Positions 42,916-55,744 are shown, counted from the first letter of the stretch. The stretch: 64,000 nucleotides of DNA from Streptomyces tsukubensis (GCF_003932715.1 NZ_CP020700.1:4176501-4240500); one strand, 5' to 3'. A program made the numbers and translations. The notes: generated from the sequence alone by a model not told the origin.

Positions 42916-45186
42916 CTACTGCACCGGCTCCGGCTCGGGCGCGCCCGCCGGCTCCTCCTTCGGCTCCGGGTCCGACGGTGGCGTCTTCACCGAGTCGAGC
43001 AGCAGCTGCGCCACATCCACGACCTGGAGGGATTCCTTCGCCGTACCGCTGTTCTTCTTCCCGTTGACCGAGTCGGTCAGCATCACCAGGCAGAACGGGC
43101 AGGCGGTGGAGACGATGTCCGGGTTGAGGGAGAGCGCCTCGTCGACCCGCTCGTCGTTGATCCGCTTGCCGATCCGCTCCTCCATCCACATCCGCGCGCC
43201 GCCCGCGCCGCAGCAGAAACCGCGCTCCTTGTGGCGGTGCATCTCCTGCTGCCGCAGACCGGGGACGGCCGACATGATCTCGCGCGGGGGCGTGTAGACC
43301 TTGTTGTGACGGCCCAGGTAGCAGGGGTCGTGGTAGGTGATCAGGCCTTCCACCGGCGTCACCGGGATCAGCCTGCCCTCGTCGATGAGGTGCTGGAGCA
43401 GCTGGGTGTGGTGGATGACCTCGTAGTCGCCGCCGAGCTGCGGATACTCGTTGGCGATGGTGTTGAAGCAGTGCGGGCAGGTGGAGACGATCTTCTTCGC
43501 CGACTTCGGCTTCTTCGTCGCCGGATCGTCCTCGTCCTCGCCGAAGGCCATGTTCAGCATGGCCACGTTCTCCTGGCCCAGCTGCTGGAACAGCGGTTCG
43601 TTGCCGAGCCGGCGGGGGGAGTCGCCGGTGCACTTCTCGTCGCCGCCCATGATCGCGAACTTGACGCCCGCGATGTGCAGCAGTTCGGCGAAGGCCTTGG
43701 TGGTCTTCTTGGCCCGGTCCTCCAGGGCGCCCGCGCAGCCGACCCAGTAGAGGTAGTCGACCTCGCTGAGGTCCTCGACGTTCTGCCCGACGATCGGGAC
43801 CTCGAAGTCGACCTCCTTGGTCCACTCGACGCGGGCCTTCTTCGCCAGGCCCCAGGGGTTGCCCTTCTTCTCCAGGTTCTTGAGCATCGTGCCCGCCTCG
43901 GACGGGAAGGCCGATTCGATCATCACCTGGTAGCGGCGCATATCGACGATGTGGTCGATGTGCTCGATATCGACCGGGCACTGCTCGACGCAGGCGCCGC
44001 AGGTGGTGCAGGACCAGAGCACGTCCGGGTCGATGACGCCGTTCTCCTCCAGCGTCCCGATCAGCGGCCGCTCGGCCTCGGCGAGCGCGGCGGCCGGAAC
44101 GTCCTTCAGCGCCTCGGCGCTCGCCTTCTCCTCACCCTCCATGCTCTTTCCGCCGCCCGCCAGCAGATACGGCGCCTTGGCGTGGGCATGGTCCCGCAGG
44201 GACATGATCAGGAGCTTGGGGGAGAGGGGCTTTCCGGTGTTCCAGGCGGGGCACTGGGACTGGCAGCGGCCGCATTCGGTGCAGGTGGAGAAGTCGAGGA
44301 TGCCCTTCCAGGAGAACTGCTCGACCTGCGAGACGCCGTAGACGTCGTCGTCGCCCGGGTCCTCGAAGTCGATCTCCTTGCCGCCGCTGGTCATGGGCTG
44401 GAGCGCGCCCAGCGCGGTGGCGCCGTCGGCGTTCCGCTTGAACCAGATGTTCGGGAAGCCGAGGAAGCGGTGCCAGGCGACACCCATATTGGTGTTGAGG
44501 GACACCGTGATCATCCAGATCAGCGAGGTGCCGATCTTCACCGCGGCGGTGAGGTAGATCAGGTTCTGGAGGGTGCCGGTGCTCAGGCCGTCGAAGGCGG
44601 CGACCAGGGGGTACGAGATGAAGTAGCCGGCCTGGTAGCCGTCGACGTGGTGGATCGCGCCCTCAAGACCGCGCAGGACGAGGATGGCGAGGCCGATGGT
44701 GAGGATCACGTACTCGACGAAGTACGCCTGCCAGGCCTTGGAGCCCGCGAAACGCGATTTGCGGCCCGCCCGGGACGGCAGGTTCAGCAGCCGGATGGCC
44801 ATCAGGACGAGGATTCCGGCGACCGTCATCAGACCGATGAATTCGGTGTACATCTCGAACGGCGCCCAGGAGCCGATCACCGGCAGCATCCAGTCGGCCC
44901 GGAACAGCTGGCCGTATGCCTGGACCAGGGTCGGCGGCAGGGTGAGGAAGCCGATCGCGACGAACCAGTGGGCGAAGCCGACGATGCCCCAGCGGTTCAT
45001 CCGGGTGTGCCCCAGGAACTCCCTGGCCAGGGTGATCGTGCGCTGTTTCGGGTCGTTGGTGCGGCTGCCCGCGGGCACGGGTTGGCCGAGTTTCACAAAG
45101 CGGTAGATCTGCGCGACGGCTCGGGAGATGAGCGCGACGGCGACCACGGTCAGGACCAGCGACACGACGATCGCGGCGAGCTGCAT
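42916..45186 (-). CDS. Membrane Fe-S oxidoreductase, heterodisulfide reductase-like
   Basis: A 756-residue protein combining a NarI/GlpC-like membrane N-terminus (about six TM helices in residues 1-260) with two 4Fe-4S sites (CTECGRCQSQCPAW, CTTCGACVEQCPVDIEH) and two CCG domains in the C-terminal half (DEKCTGDSPRR, CPHCFNTIANEYPQL, YHDPCYLGRHNKVY, GFCCGAGGARMW). It probably passes electrons between the quinone pool and a soluble partner. The adjacent tail ends in acidic/proline residues. Such a gene is conserved next to the dnaK region in Streptomyces. The exact electron donor is unknown. Confidence 0.87.
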   Translation of the reverse strand: MQLAAIVVSLVLTVVAVALISRAVAQIYRFVKLGQPVPAGSRTNDPKQRTITLAREFLGHTRMNRWGIVGFAHWFVAIGFLTLPPTLVQAYGQLFRADWMLPVIGSWAPFEMYTEFIGLMTVAGILVLMAIRLLNLPSRAGRKSRFAGSKAWQAYFVEYVILTIGLAILVLRGLEGAIHHVDGYQAGYFISYPLVAAFDGLSTGTLQNLIYLTAAVKIGTSLIWMITVSLNTNMGVAWHRFLGFPNIWFKRNADGATALGALQPMTSGGKEIDFEDPGDDDVYGVSQVEQFSWKGILDFSTCTECGRCQSQCPAWNTGKPLSPKLLIMSLRDHAHAKAPYLLAGGGKSMEGEEKASAEALKDVPAAALAEAERPLIGTLEENGVIDPDVLWSCTTCGACVEQCPVDIEHIDHIVDMRRYQVMIESAFPSEAGTMLKNLEKKGNPWGLAKKARVEWTKEVDFEVPIVGQNVEDLSEVDYLYWVGCAGALEDRAKKTTKAFAELLHIAGVKFAIMGGDEKCTGDSPRRLGNEPLFQQLGQENVAMLNMAFGEDEDDPATKKPKSAKKIVSTCPHCFNTIANEYPQLGGDYEVIHHTQLLQHLIDEGRLIPVTPVEGLITYHDPCYLGRHNKVYTPPREIMSAVPGLRQQEMHRHKERGFCCGAGGARMWMEERIGKRINDERVDEALSLNPDIVSTACPFCLVMLTDSVNGKKNSGTAKESLQVVDVAQLLLDSVKTPPSDPEPKEEPAGAPEPEPVQ

Positions 45187-45330
45187 TTCGGGCTCCTCGG
45201 GCCTGCGAGGGGGGCCGGTCGGGCGTGCCCGGCCACCGAAAAATTACTAAGCGGTAACTTAATCGTTTCGGGCCGAGACTACCCACTTATGGGGCCGCAC
45301 TGTAGCCGCGCGGCCGGTGATCTGTATCGC

Positions 45331-45894
45331 TCAGGCTTGCCTCAGCCCCTGCGGGCGCGGTACGCGCGCCGGTGGGGCGCCGGCCGCGGCGCGTACGGGG
45401 CGCCCGCGCCGGGCGGTGGAGACGGTACGGGCCAGGATCATCAGGTCCATGCCCAGCCAGTGCTCCCTGATGTAGTGCAGGTCCTGGACGGCCATCTCCT
45501 CCCACGGCAGCCCGGACCGCCCGCCGGTCTGCCAGAGCCCGGTGATTCCGGGGCGTACGGAGGTACGGGCCCGGGCACTGTCCGCCGGGATCCGGTCCAC
45601 CGGCAGCGGGCGCGGGCCGACCAGGGACATCTCGCCCCGGAGCACATTCACGAGCTGCGGCAGATGGTCCAGGTAGTGGCGGTGGAGCAGTCGGCCCGTA
45701 CGGGTACCGGGCGCCACCCGGAACGCCAGCATCCGGAACGGCCGTCCGCCCGCACCCGTACACCGCTTCGGTACGAGGACGCGTCCGCGCGCCGAGACCG
45801 CGACGGCGGCCGTGAGCGCCGCCAGCGCCGGGGCGAGGAGCAGCAGCAGAAGGACCGCGCCCAGCAGGTCGACGGCTCTTTTGGAAAGGGACAT
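45331..45894 (-). CDS. Short bacterial sugar transferase
   Basis: A 187-residue undecaprenyl-phosphate sugar phosphotransferase of the WecA-unrelated (WbaP C-terminal) class. One N-terminal TM helix (AVDLLGAVLLLLLLAPALAALTAAVAV), then PKRCTGAGGRPFRMLAFRV, the catalytic HYLDHLPQLVNVLRGEMSLVGPRPLPVDR and RPGITGLWQTGGRSGLPWEEM. GGGAG precedes the ATG by seven bases. It is the stand-alone catalytic module; the usual extra membrane domain is missing, as in many actinobacterial copies. It lies upstream of the heat-shock operon on the opposite strand. Confidence 0.88.
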   Translation of the reverse strand: MSLSKRAVDLLGAVLLLLLLAPALAALTAAVAVSARGRVLVPKRCTGAGGRPFRMLAFRVAPGTRTGRLLHRHYLDHLPQLVNVLRGEMSLVGPRPLPVDRIPADSARARTSVRPGITGLWQTGGRSGLPWEEMAVQDLHYIREHWLGMDLMILARTVSTARRGRPVRAAAGAPPARVPRPQGLRQA

Positions 45895-46136
45895 CTGTCT
45901 TCTCCCGCCGATTTCTTCTCCCGCCGCAGCGTGCGGCAAGGGAAGTTTCCGGAGTTCCGGGGTGAGTCGCGGTGTATAGGGGTGTATAGGTGTTTCGTGA
46001 GGTCTGTGGGGGATGACTGTGGCAGATGCGGTCCCCGGAGGGGTGGTCGCCACGCGCGGCCGGTTGACGGGTGCCGGTGCGCGGCCCGGCGGATACGGCA
46101 TCGGACGTCCGGGGTGCGGATAAGCGTGGGATAAAA

Positions 46137-46157
46137 GTTGAGTGGGGTCGACTCAGG
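46137..46157. promoter_or_regulatory. HAIR element 1 (HspR operator) of dnaK operon
   Basis: GTTGAGT-N7-ACTCAGG closely matches the HspR inverted repeat CTTGAGT-N7-ACTCAAG. It is the distal of two HAIR sites upstream of dnaK. Confidence 0.82.
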
Positions 46158-46188
46158 TCTGTTGACTCCCGCGAGGGGCTGGGGCATC

Positions 46189-46209
46189 CTTGAGTCAGTT
46201 CCACTCAAG
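46189..46209. promoter_or_regulatory. HAIR element 2 (HspR operator) of dnaK operon
   Basis: CTTGAGT-N7-ACTCAAG is a perfect consensus HAIR, 21 bases upstream of the dnaK ATG. Just upstream lies TTGACT (46162-46167) with a 17-base spacer to CATCCT, a plausible -35/-10 pair that the bound repressor would cover. Confidence 0.95.
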
Positions 46210-46229
46210 AAGTCTCTGGAGGAATTGAC

Positions 46230-48082
<1,853 letters not shown>

Positions 48083-48086
<4 letters not shown>

Positions 48087-48793
48087 CCGAGGAGACCCCG
48101 GGCTTCGACGAGAAGCCCGACGTCCCCTCCGGCTCCGACGACGCCGCCGAGACCGCCGCGCCCTCCGATCAGGAGGGCGGGGCGGCCCCGGCAGGGGACG
48201 CTGCCAAGACCGCCGGTCTGACGGCCGAACTGGACCAGGCGCGGTCGGCACTCGCCGAGCGCACCGCCGATCTCCAGCGGCTCCAGGCCGAGTACCAGAA
48301 CTACCGCCGCCGGGTGGAGCGGGACCGCGTCACGGTGAAGGAGATCGCCACGGCGACGCTCCTGGCCGAGCTGCTGCCCGTGCTCGACGACATCGGCCGC
48401 GCCCGGGACCACGGGGAGCTGGTCGGCGGATTCAAGTCCGTCGCCGAGTCCCTGGAGACGGGCGTCGCGAAGATGGGTCTCCAGCAGTTCGGCAAGGAGG
48501 GCGAGCCCTTCGACCCGACGATCCACGAGGCGCTGATGCACAGCTATGCGCCGGATGTCACGGAGACGACGTGCGTCGCGGTGCTCCAGCCGGGGTATCG
48601 CATCGGCGAGCGGACCATCCGCCCCGCGCGGGTGGCCGTGGCCGAGCCGCAGCCCGGCGCCGGTCCGGCACCGGCGGCCAAGGAGTCGAAGGAGTCCGCA
48701 GACTCCGCAGGCGCCGCAGGTGCCACGGACGGCACGGAGGCCAAGGACGGCGCGGCCGACGGCGAGGAGAGCGGTGGCCCGGACAAGGGCTGA
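48083..48793 (+). CDS. grpE: Nucleotide-exchange factor GrpE
   Basis: A 236-residue GrpE. The long dimerising coiled coil begins near residue 45 ([37 protein letters not shown]), followed by the beta head ([50 protein letters not shown]). N- and C-terminal tails are acidic and disordered, longer than in E. coli. GTG start overlaps the dnaK stop. Acts with DnaK and DnaJ. Confidence 0.97.
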
Positions 48794-48853
48794 CGCAGGC
48801 AGAGGCGTACGCGTACGGAGCGTGCGCGGCACCGCCCGGGAGGAGGGACGTCG

Positions 48854-50035
48854 ATGAACACGAAGGACTTCGTCGAGAAGGACTACTACAAGGTCCTCGG
48901 CGTCCCCAAGGACGCCACCGAAGCCGAGATCAAGAAGGCGTACCGGAAGCTCGCCCGCGAGTTCCACCCGGACGCCAACAAGGGTGACAACAAGGCGGAG
49001 GAGCGCTTCAAGGAGATCTCCGAGGCCAATGACATCCTCGGCGACCCCAAGCGGCGCAAGGAGTACGACGAGGCCCGCGCCCTCTTCGGCAACGGCGGCT
49101 TCCGCGCCGGGCCGGGCGGCGGCAGCTTCAACTTCGACCTGGGCGACCTCTTCGGAGGCGCCCAGGGCGGGGGCCCCCAGCCCGGCGGGGCCGGTGGCTT
49201 CGGCGGCGGTCTGGGCGATGTGTTCGGCGGGCTGTTCAACCGCGGTGCGGGCGCCGGGACCCGGGTCCAGCCGCGGCGCGGCCAGGACATCGAGTCCGAG
49301 GTGACGCTCAGCTTCACCGAGGCCGTCGACGGGGCCACGGTCCCGCTGCGGATGTCCAGCTCCGCGGCGTGCAAGGCCTGTTCCGGCACCGGCGACAAGA
49401 ACGGCAACCCCCGGGTCTGCCCGACCTGCGTCGGCACCGGCCAGGTCTCCCGCGGCGGCAGCGGCTCCTTCTCGCTGACCGATCCCTGTGTGGACTGCAA
49501 GGGCCGCGGGCTGATCGCCCAGGACCCCTGCGAGGTCTGCAAGGGCAGCGGACGGGCCCGCTCCTCGCGCACCATGCAGGTGCGGATCCCGGCGGGCGTC
49601 TCCGACGGCCAGCGGATCCGGCTGCGCGGCAAGGGAGCCCCGGGCGAGCGCGGCGGCCCGGCCGGTGACCTCTATGTCGTCGTCCATGTCGGCGAGCACC
49701 CCGTGTTCGGCCGCCGTGGCGACAACCTGACCGTCACCGTGCCCGTGACGTACACGGAGGCCGTACTGGGCGGCGAGGTCAAGGTGCCCACGCTCGGCGG
49801 CCCGCCGGTGACCCTGAAGCTGCCCGCGGGCACGCCCAACGGGCGCACCATGCGGGCCCGCGGCAAGGGAGCGGTCCGCAAGGACGGCACCCGCGGCGAT
49901 CTGCTGGTCACCGTGGAGGTGACGGTCCCGAAGGATCTGAGCGGCAAGGCGAAGGAAGCGCTGGAGGCCTATCGCGAGGCCACCGCGGACGAGGACCCGA
50001 GGGCCGAGCTCTTCGAGGCCGCGAAGGGAGCATGA
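48854..50035 (+). CDS. dnaJ: Co-chaperone DnaJ
   Basis: A 393-residue type I DnaJ. The J domain (YYKVLGVPKDATEAEIKKAYRKLAREFHPDANKGD) has HPD, a Gly/Phe-rich linker follows, then four zinc repeats CKACSGTG, CPTCVGTG, CVDCKGRG, CEVCKGSG, and the C-terminal substrate domains (SRTMQVRIPAGVSDGQRIRLRGKG). ATG start with GGAGGGACGTCG. ATGA overlap with hspR. Confidence 0.98.
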   Translation: MNTKDFVEKDYYKVLGVPKDATEAEIKKAYRKLAREFHPDANKGDNKAEERFKEISEANDILGDPKRRKEYDEARALFGNGGFRAGPGGGSFNFDLGDLFGGAQGGGPQPGGAGGFGGGLGDVFGGLFNRGAGAGTRVQPRRGQDIESEVTLSFTEAVDGATVPLRMSSSAACKACSGTGDKNGNPRVCPTCVGTGQVSRGGSGSFSLTDPCVDCKGRGLIAQDPCEVCKGSGRARSSRTMQVRIPAGVSDGQRIRLRGKGAPGERGGPAGDLYVVVHVGEHPVFGRRGDNLTVTVPVTYTEAVLGGEVKVPTLGGPPVTLKLPAGTPNGRTMRARGKGAVRKDGTRGDLLVTVEVTVPKDLSGKAKEALEAYREATADEDPRAELFEAAKGA

Positions 50036-50487
50036 GGACGATGGACGGAAGGCGCCGCAACCCCTACGAACTGACCGACGAGTCACCGGTGTACGTGATC
50101 TCGGTGGCGGCCCAGCTCTCCGGGCTGCACCCGCAGACGCTGCGGCAGTACGACCGGCTGGGGCTGGTCTCCCCCGACCGTACGGCGGGCCGGGGGCGGC
50201 GCTACTCCGCCCGGGACATCGAACTGCTCCGTACGGTGCAGCAGTTGTCCCAGGACGAGGGCATCAACCTCGCGGGCATCAAGCGCATCATCGAGCTGGA
50301 GAACCAGGTCGCGGCGCTCCAGTCCCGGGTGGCCGAGCTGACGGCCGCGGTCGAGGGCGCGGCGGCGGCGATGCGGCAGCGCGAATCGCAGGTCCACGCC
50401 TCGTACCGGCGCGATCTGGTGCCGTACCAGGACGTGCAGCAGGCGAGCGCGCTGGTCGTATGGCGGCCCAAGCGCCCCGGCGAGTAG
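50032..50487 (+). CDS. hspR: HspR heat-shock repressor (MerR family)
   Basis: A 151-residue MerR-type repressor. The winged helix is PVYVISVAAQLSGLHPQTLRQYDRLGLVSPDRTAGRGRRYSARDIELLRTVQQL, followed by a coiled-coil dimerisation helix (EGINLAGIKRIIELENQVAALQSRVAELTAAVEGAAAAMRQRESQVHASYRR). The C-terminus VVWRPKRPGE is the HspR signature tail. The ATG at 50032 overlaps the dnaJ stop; the internal ATG at 50041 is an alternative. It binds HAIR sites with DnaK as corepressor, repressing its own operon and clpB. Confidence 0.96.
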   Translation: MRTMDGRRRNPYELTDESPVYVISVAAQLSGLHPQTLRQYDRLGLVSPDRTAGRGRRYSARDIELLRTVQQLSQDEGINLAGIKRIIELENQVAALQSRVAELTAAVEGAAAAMRQRESQVHASYRRDLVPYQDVQQASALVVWRPKRPGE

Positions 50488-50506
50488 CCCACCGGAGCGC
50501 ATGACC

Positions 50507-50566
50507 CACCGGCGTACAGCACACCGGCGTACAGCACACCGGCGTACAGCACGCCGGTGGACAGCG
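50507..50566. repeat. 15-bp tandem repeat downstream of hspR
   Basis: Three exact copies of CACCGGCGTACAGCA (50507-50551) and one degenerate copy (to 50566), in the gap between hspR and the convergent LuxR-type gene. It contains no gene. It may be a terminator-proximal or recombination-prone tract. Confidence 0.85.
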
Positions 50567-50638
50567 CTTCGCCGTACGGTGTGACAGCCGTCCCGCCCGC
50601 GTCCCGTTGCATTGGTGAACGGCGCGGGCGGGGGGCCG

Positions 50639-51637
50639 TCAGCCCGCCGAGGTCGGCGTTTCGTGCTCCAGGATTCCCGACTGGGCGATCAGATACCCCA
50701 GTTGGGTACGGCTGCCGCTGCCCAGCGACGAGCCGAGTTTGGCGATATGGGCCCGGCAGGTCCGGACGTTCATCCCCAGCCGGCGGGCGATTGCCTCGTC
50801 GACATGCCCCTCCACCAGCAGTTTGGCGATGGAGCGCTGGACACCCGTCACCCCGTTGAGATCGGGGCCGTACGAGATGGGCTCGTCCCACGGCAGTCCG
50901 TGCAGCCAGAACTGCTCGAAGACGCCGACCAGATAGTCCACGATCCCCTTGTGCCGCAGCTCCAGAGCGAACAGCCGGTCGCTGCTGGCGGGGATGAAGG
51001 CCACCTTCCGGTCCACGATGATCAGCCGGTCGATGATTTCTTCGAGGGTGCGCACCTCCACTCCGGACGGGCCGACCTTCTCCATATAGGAGAGCGTGGC
51101 GGGATGGTGGCGGGCGGTGTGCTGGTAGAGGGTCCGCATCCGGACCCCGCGTTCGATCAGCGGCTGCACCCGGTGCAGCGCCTTCTCCAGGGAGTGCGGC
51201 TGCCGTCCGCTGCCCGGCTGGACTGTGAGAAGCTCCTCCGTGCAGTCGGCGGTGACCTGGTCCAGACTGGCGTTGATCCGGTTGAGGCCTTCGAGGACGG
51301 TGATGCCGTCGGGCACGGGCGAGCCCTGGGCACTGATGGACATAAACGGTTCGAGAGCGTCGGTGAGGGCGACGGCCCGCCGGCGGCGGTCCTGGATCTC
51401 CCTCTCGATGGGGTGAATCAGTTGCGCCAGTGCCGTGGTGGGAGCAACCGGTCGGAGCCACTGGGCGTCATACGGGTCCGGATCGAGCAGTGCGAGGTCG
51501 AACAGGCAGGGCGCGGTCTCCGCCTCCAGCCGGGACAGCCGGCCGCTCCGCAGCGCGGTGATGTAAAGACTCTTTCCCGCCTCGCACAACTTGCCGTCTG
51601 AGTGAGGGTGTCCGAGTTCGCCCCCATGAGACGTCAT
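50639..51637 (-). CDS. LuxR-type transcriptional regulator
   Basis: A 333-residue regulator. Residues 1-230 include a helical sensor region (a LEKALHRVQPLIERGVRMRTLYQHTARHHPATLSYMEKV segment and EVRTLEEIIDRLIIVDRKVAFIPAS, the shape of TrmB-like/LuxR regulators). The C-terminal LuxR helix-turn-helix is GVTGVQRSIAKLLVEGHVDEAIARRLGMNVRTCRAHIAKLGSSLGSGSRTQLGYLIAQSGIL. ATG start preceded by GAGGGGG. An 11-bp perfect inverted repeat (51648-51674) overlaps its ribosome-site region, suggesting autoregulation. It diverges from the repeat-peptide gene at 51746. Confidence 0.88.
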   Translation of the reverse strand: MTSHGGELGHPHSDGKLCEAGKSLYITALRSGRLSRLEAETAPCLFDLALLDPDPYDAQWLRPVAPTTALAQLIHPIEREIQDRRRRAVALTDALEPFMSISAQGSPVPDGITVLEGLNRINASLDQVTADCTEELLTVQPGSGRQPHSLEKALHRVQPLIERGVRMRTLYQHTARHHPATLSYMEKVGPSGVEVRTLEEIIDRLIIVDRKVAFIPASSDRLFALELRHKGIVDYLVGVFEQFWLHGLPWDEPISYGPDLNGVTGVQRSIAKLLVEGHVDEAIARRLGMNVRTCRAHIAKLGSSLGSGSRTQLGYLIAQSGILEHETPTSAG

Positions 51638-51647
51638 ATGTACCCCC

Positions 51648-51674
51648 TCATGTTCCTGCATTACAGGAACATGA
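51648..51674. promoter_or_regulatory. Perfect 11-bp inverted repeat, probable operator
   Basis: TCATGTTCCTG-catta-CAGGAACATGA is a perfect 11-bp inverted repeat with a 5-base centre, in the 108-base gap between the divergent LuxR-type gene and the repeat-peptide gene. It begins 11 bases before the LuxR start and lies next to its ribosome site, and 72 bases from the peptide start, a natural control point for both. Confidence 0.75.
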
Positions 51675-51745
51675 TGCCTGCCGTCGCTGGTGCAAGCGTT
51701 CGGAGTGAGACATCGTCTTATGCGCGGGGGAGGAGGAATGATCAA

Positions 51746-51997
51746 ATGAGGTGGAGATCACCCATGTCTAGGACGCTACGTGCGCTATGTGCTCTTGCCT
51801 TGGCGGGCGCCGCGCTGGGCGCGGCCGGATTCACCGGCGAGCCCTCTTGGGAGCGCGTCCCCGCAGCCGTCGCGGCGGCGGACCAGGGTGAGCCCTCGTG
51901 GGAGGTCGGTGGACCGTTCGCGGCGGCCACTGCCGACGACGGCGAGCCTTCCTGGGAACTCACCACCGCACCTGCTTCCGAAGGTGCGGACGCATGA
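51746..51997 (+). CDS. Exported peptide with three GEPSWE repeats
   Basis: An 83-residue exported peptide. A basic start (MRWRSPMSRTLR) and hydrophobic core (ALCALALAGAALGAAGF) form a Sec-type signal. Three identical GEPSWE hexads follow at residues 31-36, 48-53 and 66-71, spaced 17 and 18 residues by variable alanine-rich linkers. The DNA of the hexads differs at several silent positions (ggcgagccctcttgggag, ggtgagccctcgtgggag, ggcgagccttcctgggaa), so the peptide sequence is conserved by selection. AGGAGG lies nine bases ahead of ATG 51746; ATG 51764 is also possible. Stop overlaps the next start (ATGA). Possibly a multi-core precursor or a repeat-binding peptide. Confidence 0.72.
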   Translation: MRWRSPMSRTLRALCALALAGAALGAAGFTGEPSWERVPAAVAAADQGEPSWEVGGPFAAATADDGEPSWELTTAPASEGADA

Positions 51998-52320
51998 CCG
52001 TTCCACCGGATGACCGCTCCTTCCGGCGCGAGATGGCCACGGCCTACCGCTCCGGGTGGCATTTCATCGACCTCGTCACGGCCATTCCCCACCGAGGCGA
52101 CTCGTTGATGGTCACCCTGTTCGGCGAGCCGATCGTCGTGGCCCGCGAGGAGGACGAGGACGTCCGCGCCTACCGGTGCCTCCGCCGTCCGAGGGGCGCG
52201 CCGCAGCCCGTCCGCTGCGCCATCCGATACGGAATGATTTTTGTGAACCTCGACCAGCGCGACCACCGGCTGGCCGATCCGGACACCAACACCACCCGAG
52301 CCACCCCCCGAAGTGCCTGA
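51994..52320 (+). CDS. Small Rieske-fold-like protein lacking His ligands
   Basis: A 108-residue protein translationally coupled to the GEPSWE peptide (ATGA). The order of segments follows the N-terminal Rieske domain of ring-hydroxylating oxygenases: SGWHFIDLVTAIPHRGDSLMVTLFGEPIVVAREEDEDVRAYRCLRR, then CAIRYGMIFVNLDQRD. The two ligand sites that should be C-x-H and C-x2-H read C62-L-R64 and C75-A-I-R78, so both histidines are arginine while both cysteines remain. A normal 2Fe-2S cluster is therefore unlikely. It may be a structural partner or use another cofactor. Downstream is an 18-bp stem hairpin. Confidence 0.62.
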   Translation: MTVPPDDRSFRREMATAYRSGWHFIDLVTAIPHRGDSLMVTLFGEPIVVAREEDEDVRAYRCLRRPRGAPQPVRCAIRYGMIFVNLDQRDHRLADPDTNTTRATPRSA

Positions 52321-52362
52321 GCGATTCCCCCGTCGTTCCAGATCGCTCCGGCACATCCCCCA

Positions 52363-52407
52363 CACAGCGGCGCCATCGCGGACCTGAAACGCGATGGCGC
52401 CGCTGTG
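52363..52407. terminator. 18-bp perfect hairpin between convergent genes
   Basis: CACAGCGGCGCCATCGCG pairs perfectly with its complement after a 9-base loop. It ends the GEPSWE/Rieske-like transcript and lies ahead of the convergent PPOX gene. Confidence 0.75.
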
Positions 52408-52472
52408 CGTCTGCGTACGGGCGGTGGGCCCGCAATGCGGCCCCCTGGCGCCCGGCGGGCGCGGGCGGGGTC

Positions 52473-52886
52473 TCAGGCGCGGCCCAGGGCCCGTTCCACG
52501 GTGATTTCGACGAGGACCCGGTCCGGGTTGGGCTTCGGGGTGCGTCCGTACCGCTCGGCATAGCGCCGGACCGCGTCCGCGACGGCCTCCGGCTCCGTGA
52601 CGATCCGGGCCCGGCCCTCCAGCGTCGCCCAGCGCCCCCGGTCCAGCTGGCAGACCGCGACCCGCGCGCCCTGCCCGTCCGCGGTGCCCGCGAGGACATG
52701 GGCGACCTTCCGGCTGGACTTGTTGGTGATCACCCGGGCCAGTCCGGCCTCGGGCTCGAAGGTCACCCCGACCGGGACCACATGCGGGGAACCGTCCGCC
52801 CTGAGCGTCGTCAGAGTGCACAGATGGTGTTCGCGCCAGAACTCCAGATAGCCGGGGGACAGCTCGTTCAGATCGGTGATCGCCAT
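52473..52886 (-). CDS. PPOX-class F420-dependent oxidoreductase
   Basis: A 137-residue split-barrel flavin/F420-binding protein: LEFWREHHLCTLTTLRADGSPHVVPVGVTFEPEAGLARVITNKSSRKVAHVLAGTADGQGARVAVCQLDRGRWATLEGRARIV. Matches the pyridoxamine-5'-phosphate-oxidase-like family whose actinobacterial members use F420. ATG at 52886. A clpB HAIR site lies just upstream but points to the opposite gene. Likely a quinone or small-molecule reductase. Confidence 0.85.
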   Translation of the reverse strand: MAITDLNELSPGYLEFWREHHLCTLTTLRADGSPHVVPVGVTFEPEAGLARVITNKSSRKVAHVLAGTADGQGARVAVCQLDRGRWATLEGRARIVTEPEAVADAVRRYAERYGRTPKPNPDRVLVEITVERALGRA

Positions 52887-52935
52887 GGAATCCAGCGTAG
52901 GGCGTGTGCCGGGCCGCCGGCGGTTGAGGCCGGGC

Positions 52936-52956
52936 CTTGAGTGGAATAGACTCAAC
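52936..52956. promoter_or_regulatory. HAIR element (HspR operator) of clpB
   Basis: CTTGAGT-N7-ACTCAAC is a near-perfect HspR site 105 bases upstream of clpB. A second, weaker half (GGTTGAATGAGTCA) follows. Confidence 0.88.
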
Positions 52957-53060
52957 TTTGTGCAGGTTGAATGAGTCAGACTTAGTGGGCGGGTGCGGTC
53001 CGGGGCCGTACCCGGACTCAGTGACCTGCGTGAGTGACCTGCGAGGAGGAGTTACCGGAC

Positions 53061-55652
<2,592 letters not shown>

Positions 55653-55744
55653 TCCGGAACGCCCCCGGGAATGCCCCGGGGGCGCTTGGGGCCCGGCCCC
55701 GCCATGGGGGAGGATGGCCGCATCCGTACGAAGGGAATACCAGG

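Noticed and set aside
50507..50566. CRISPR-like repeats
   Set aside because: Units are directly adjacent with no spacers and no cas genes are in the window.
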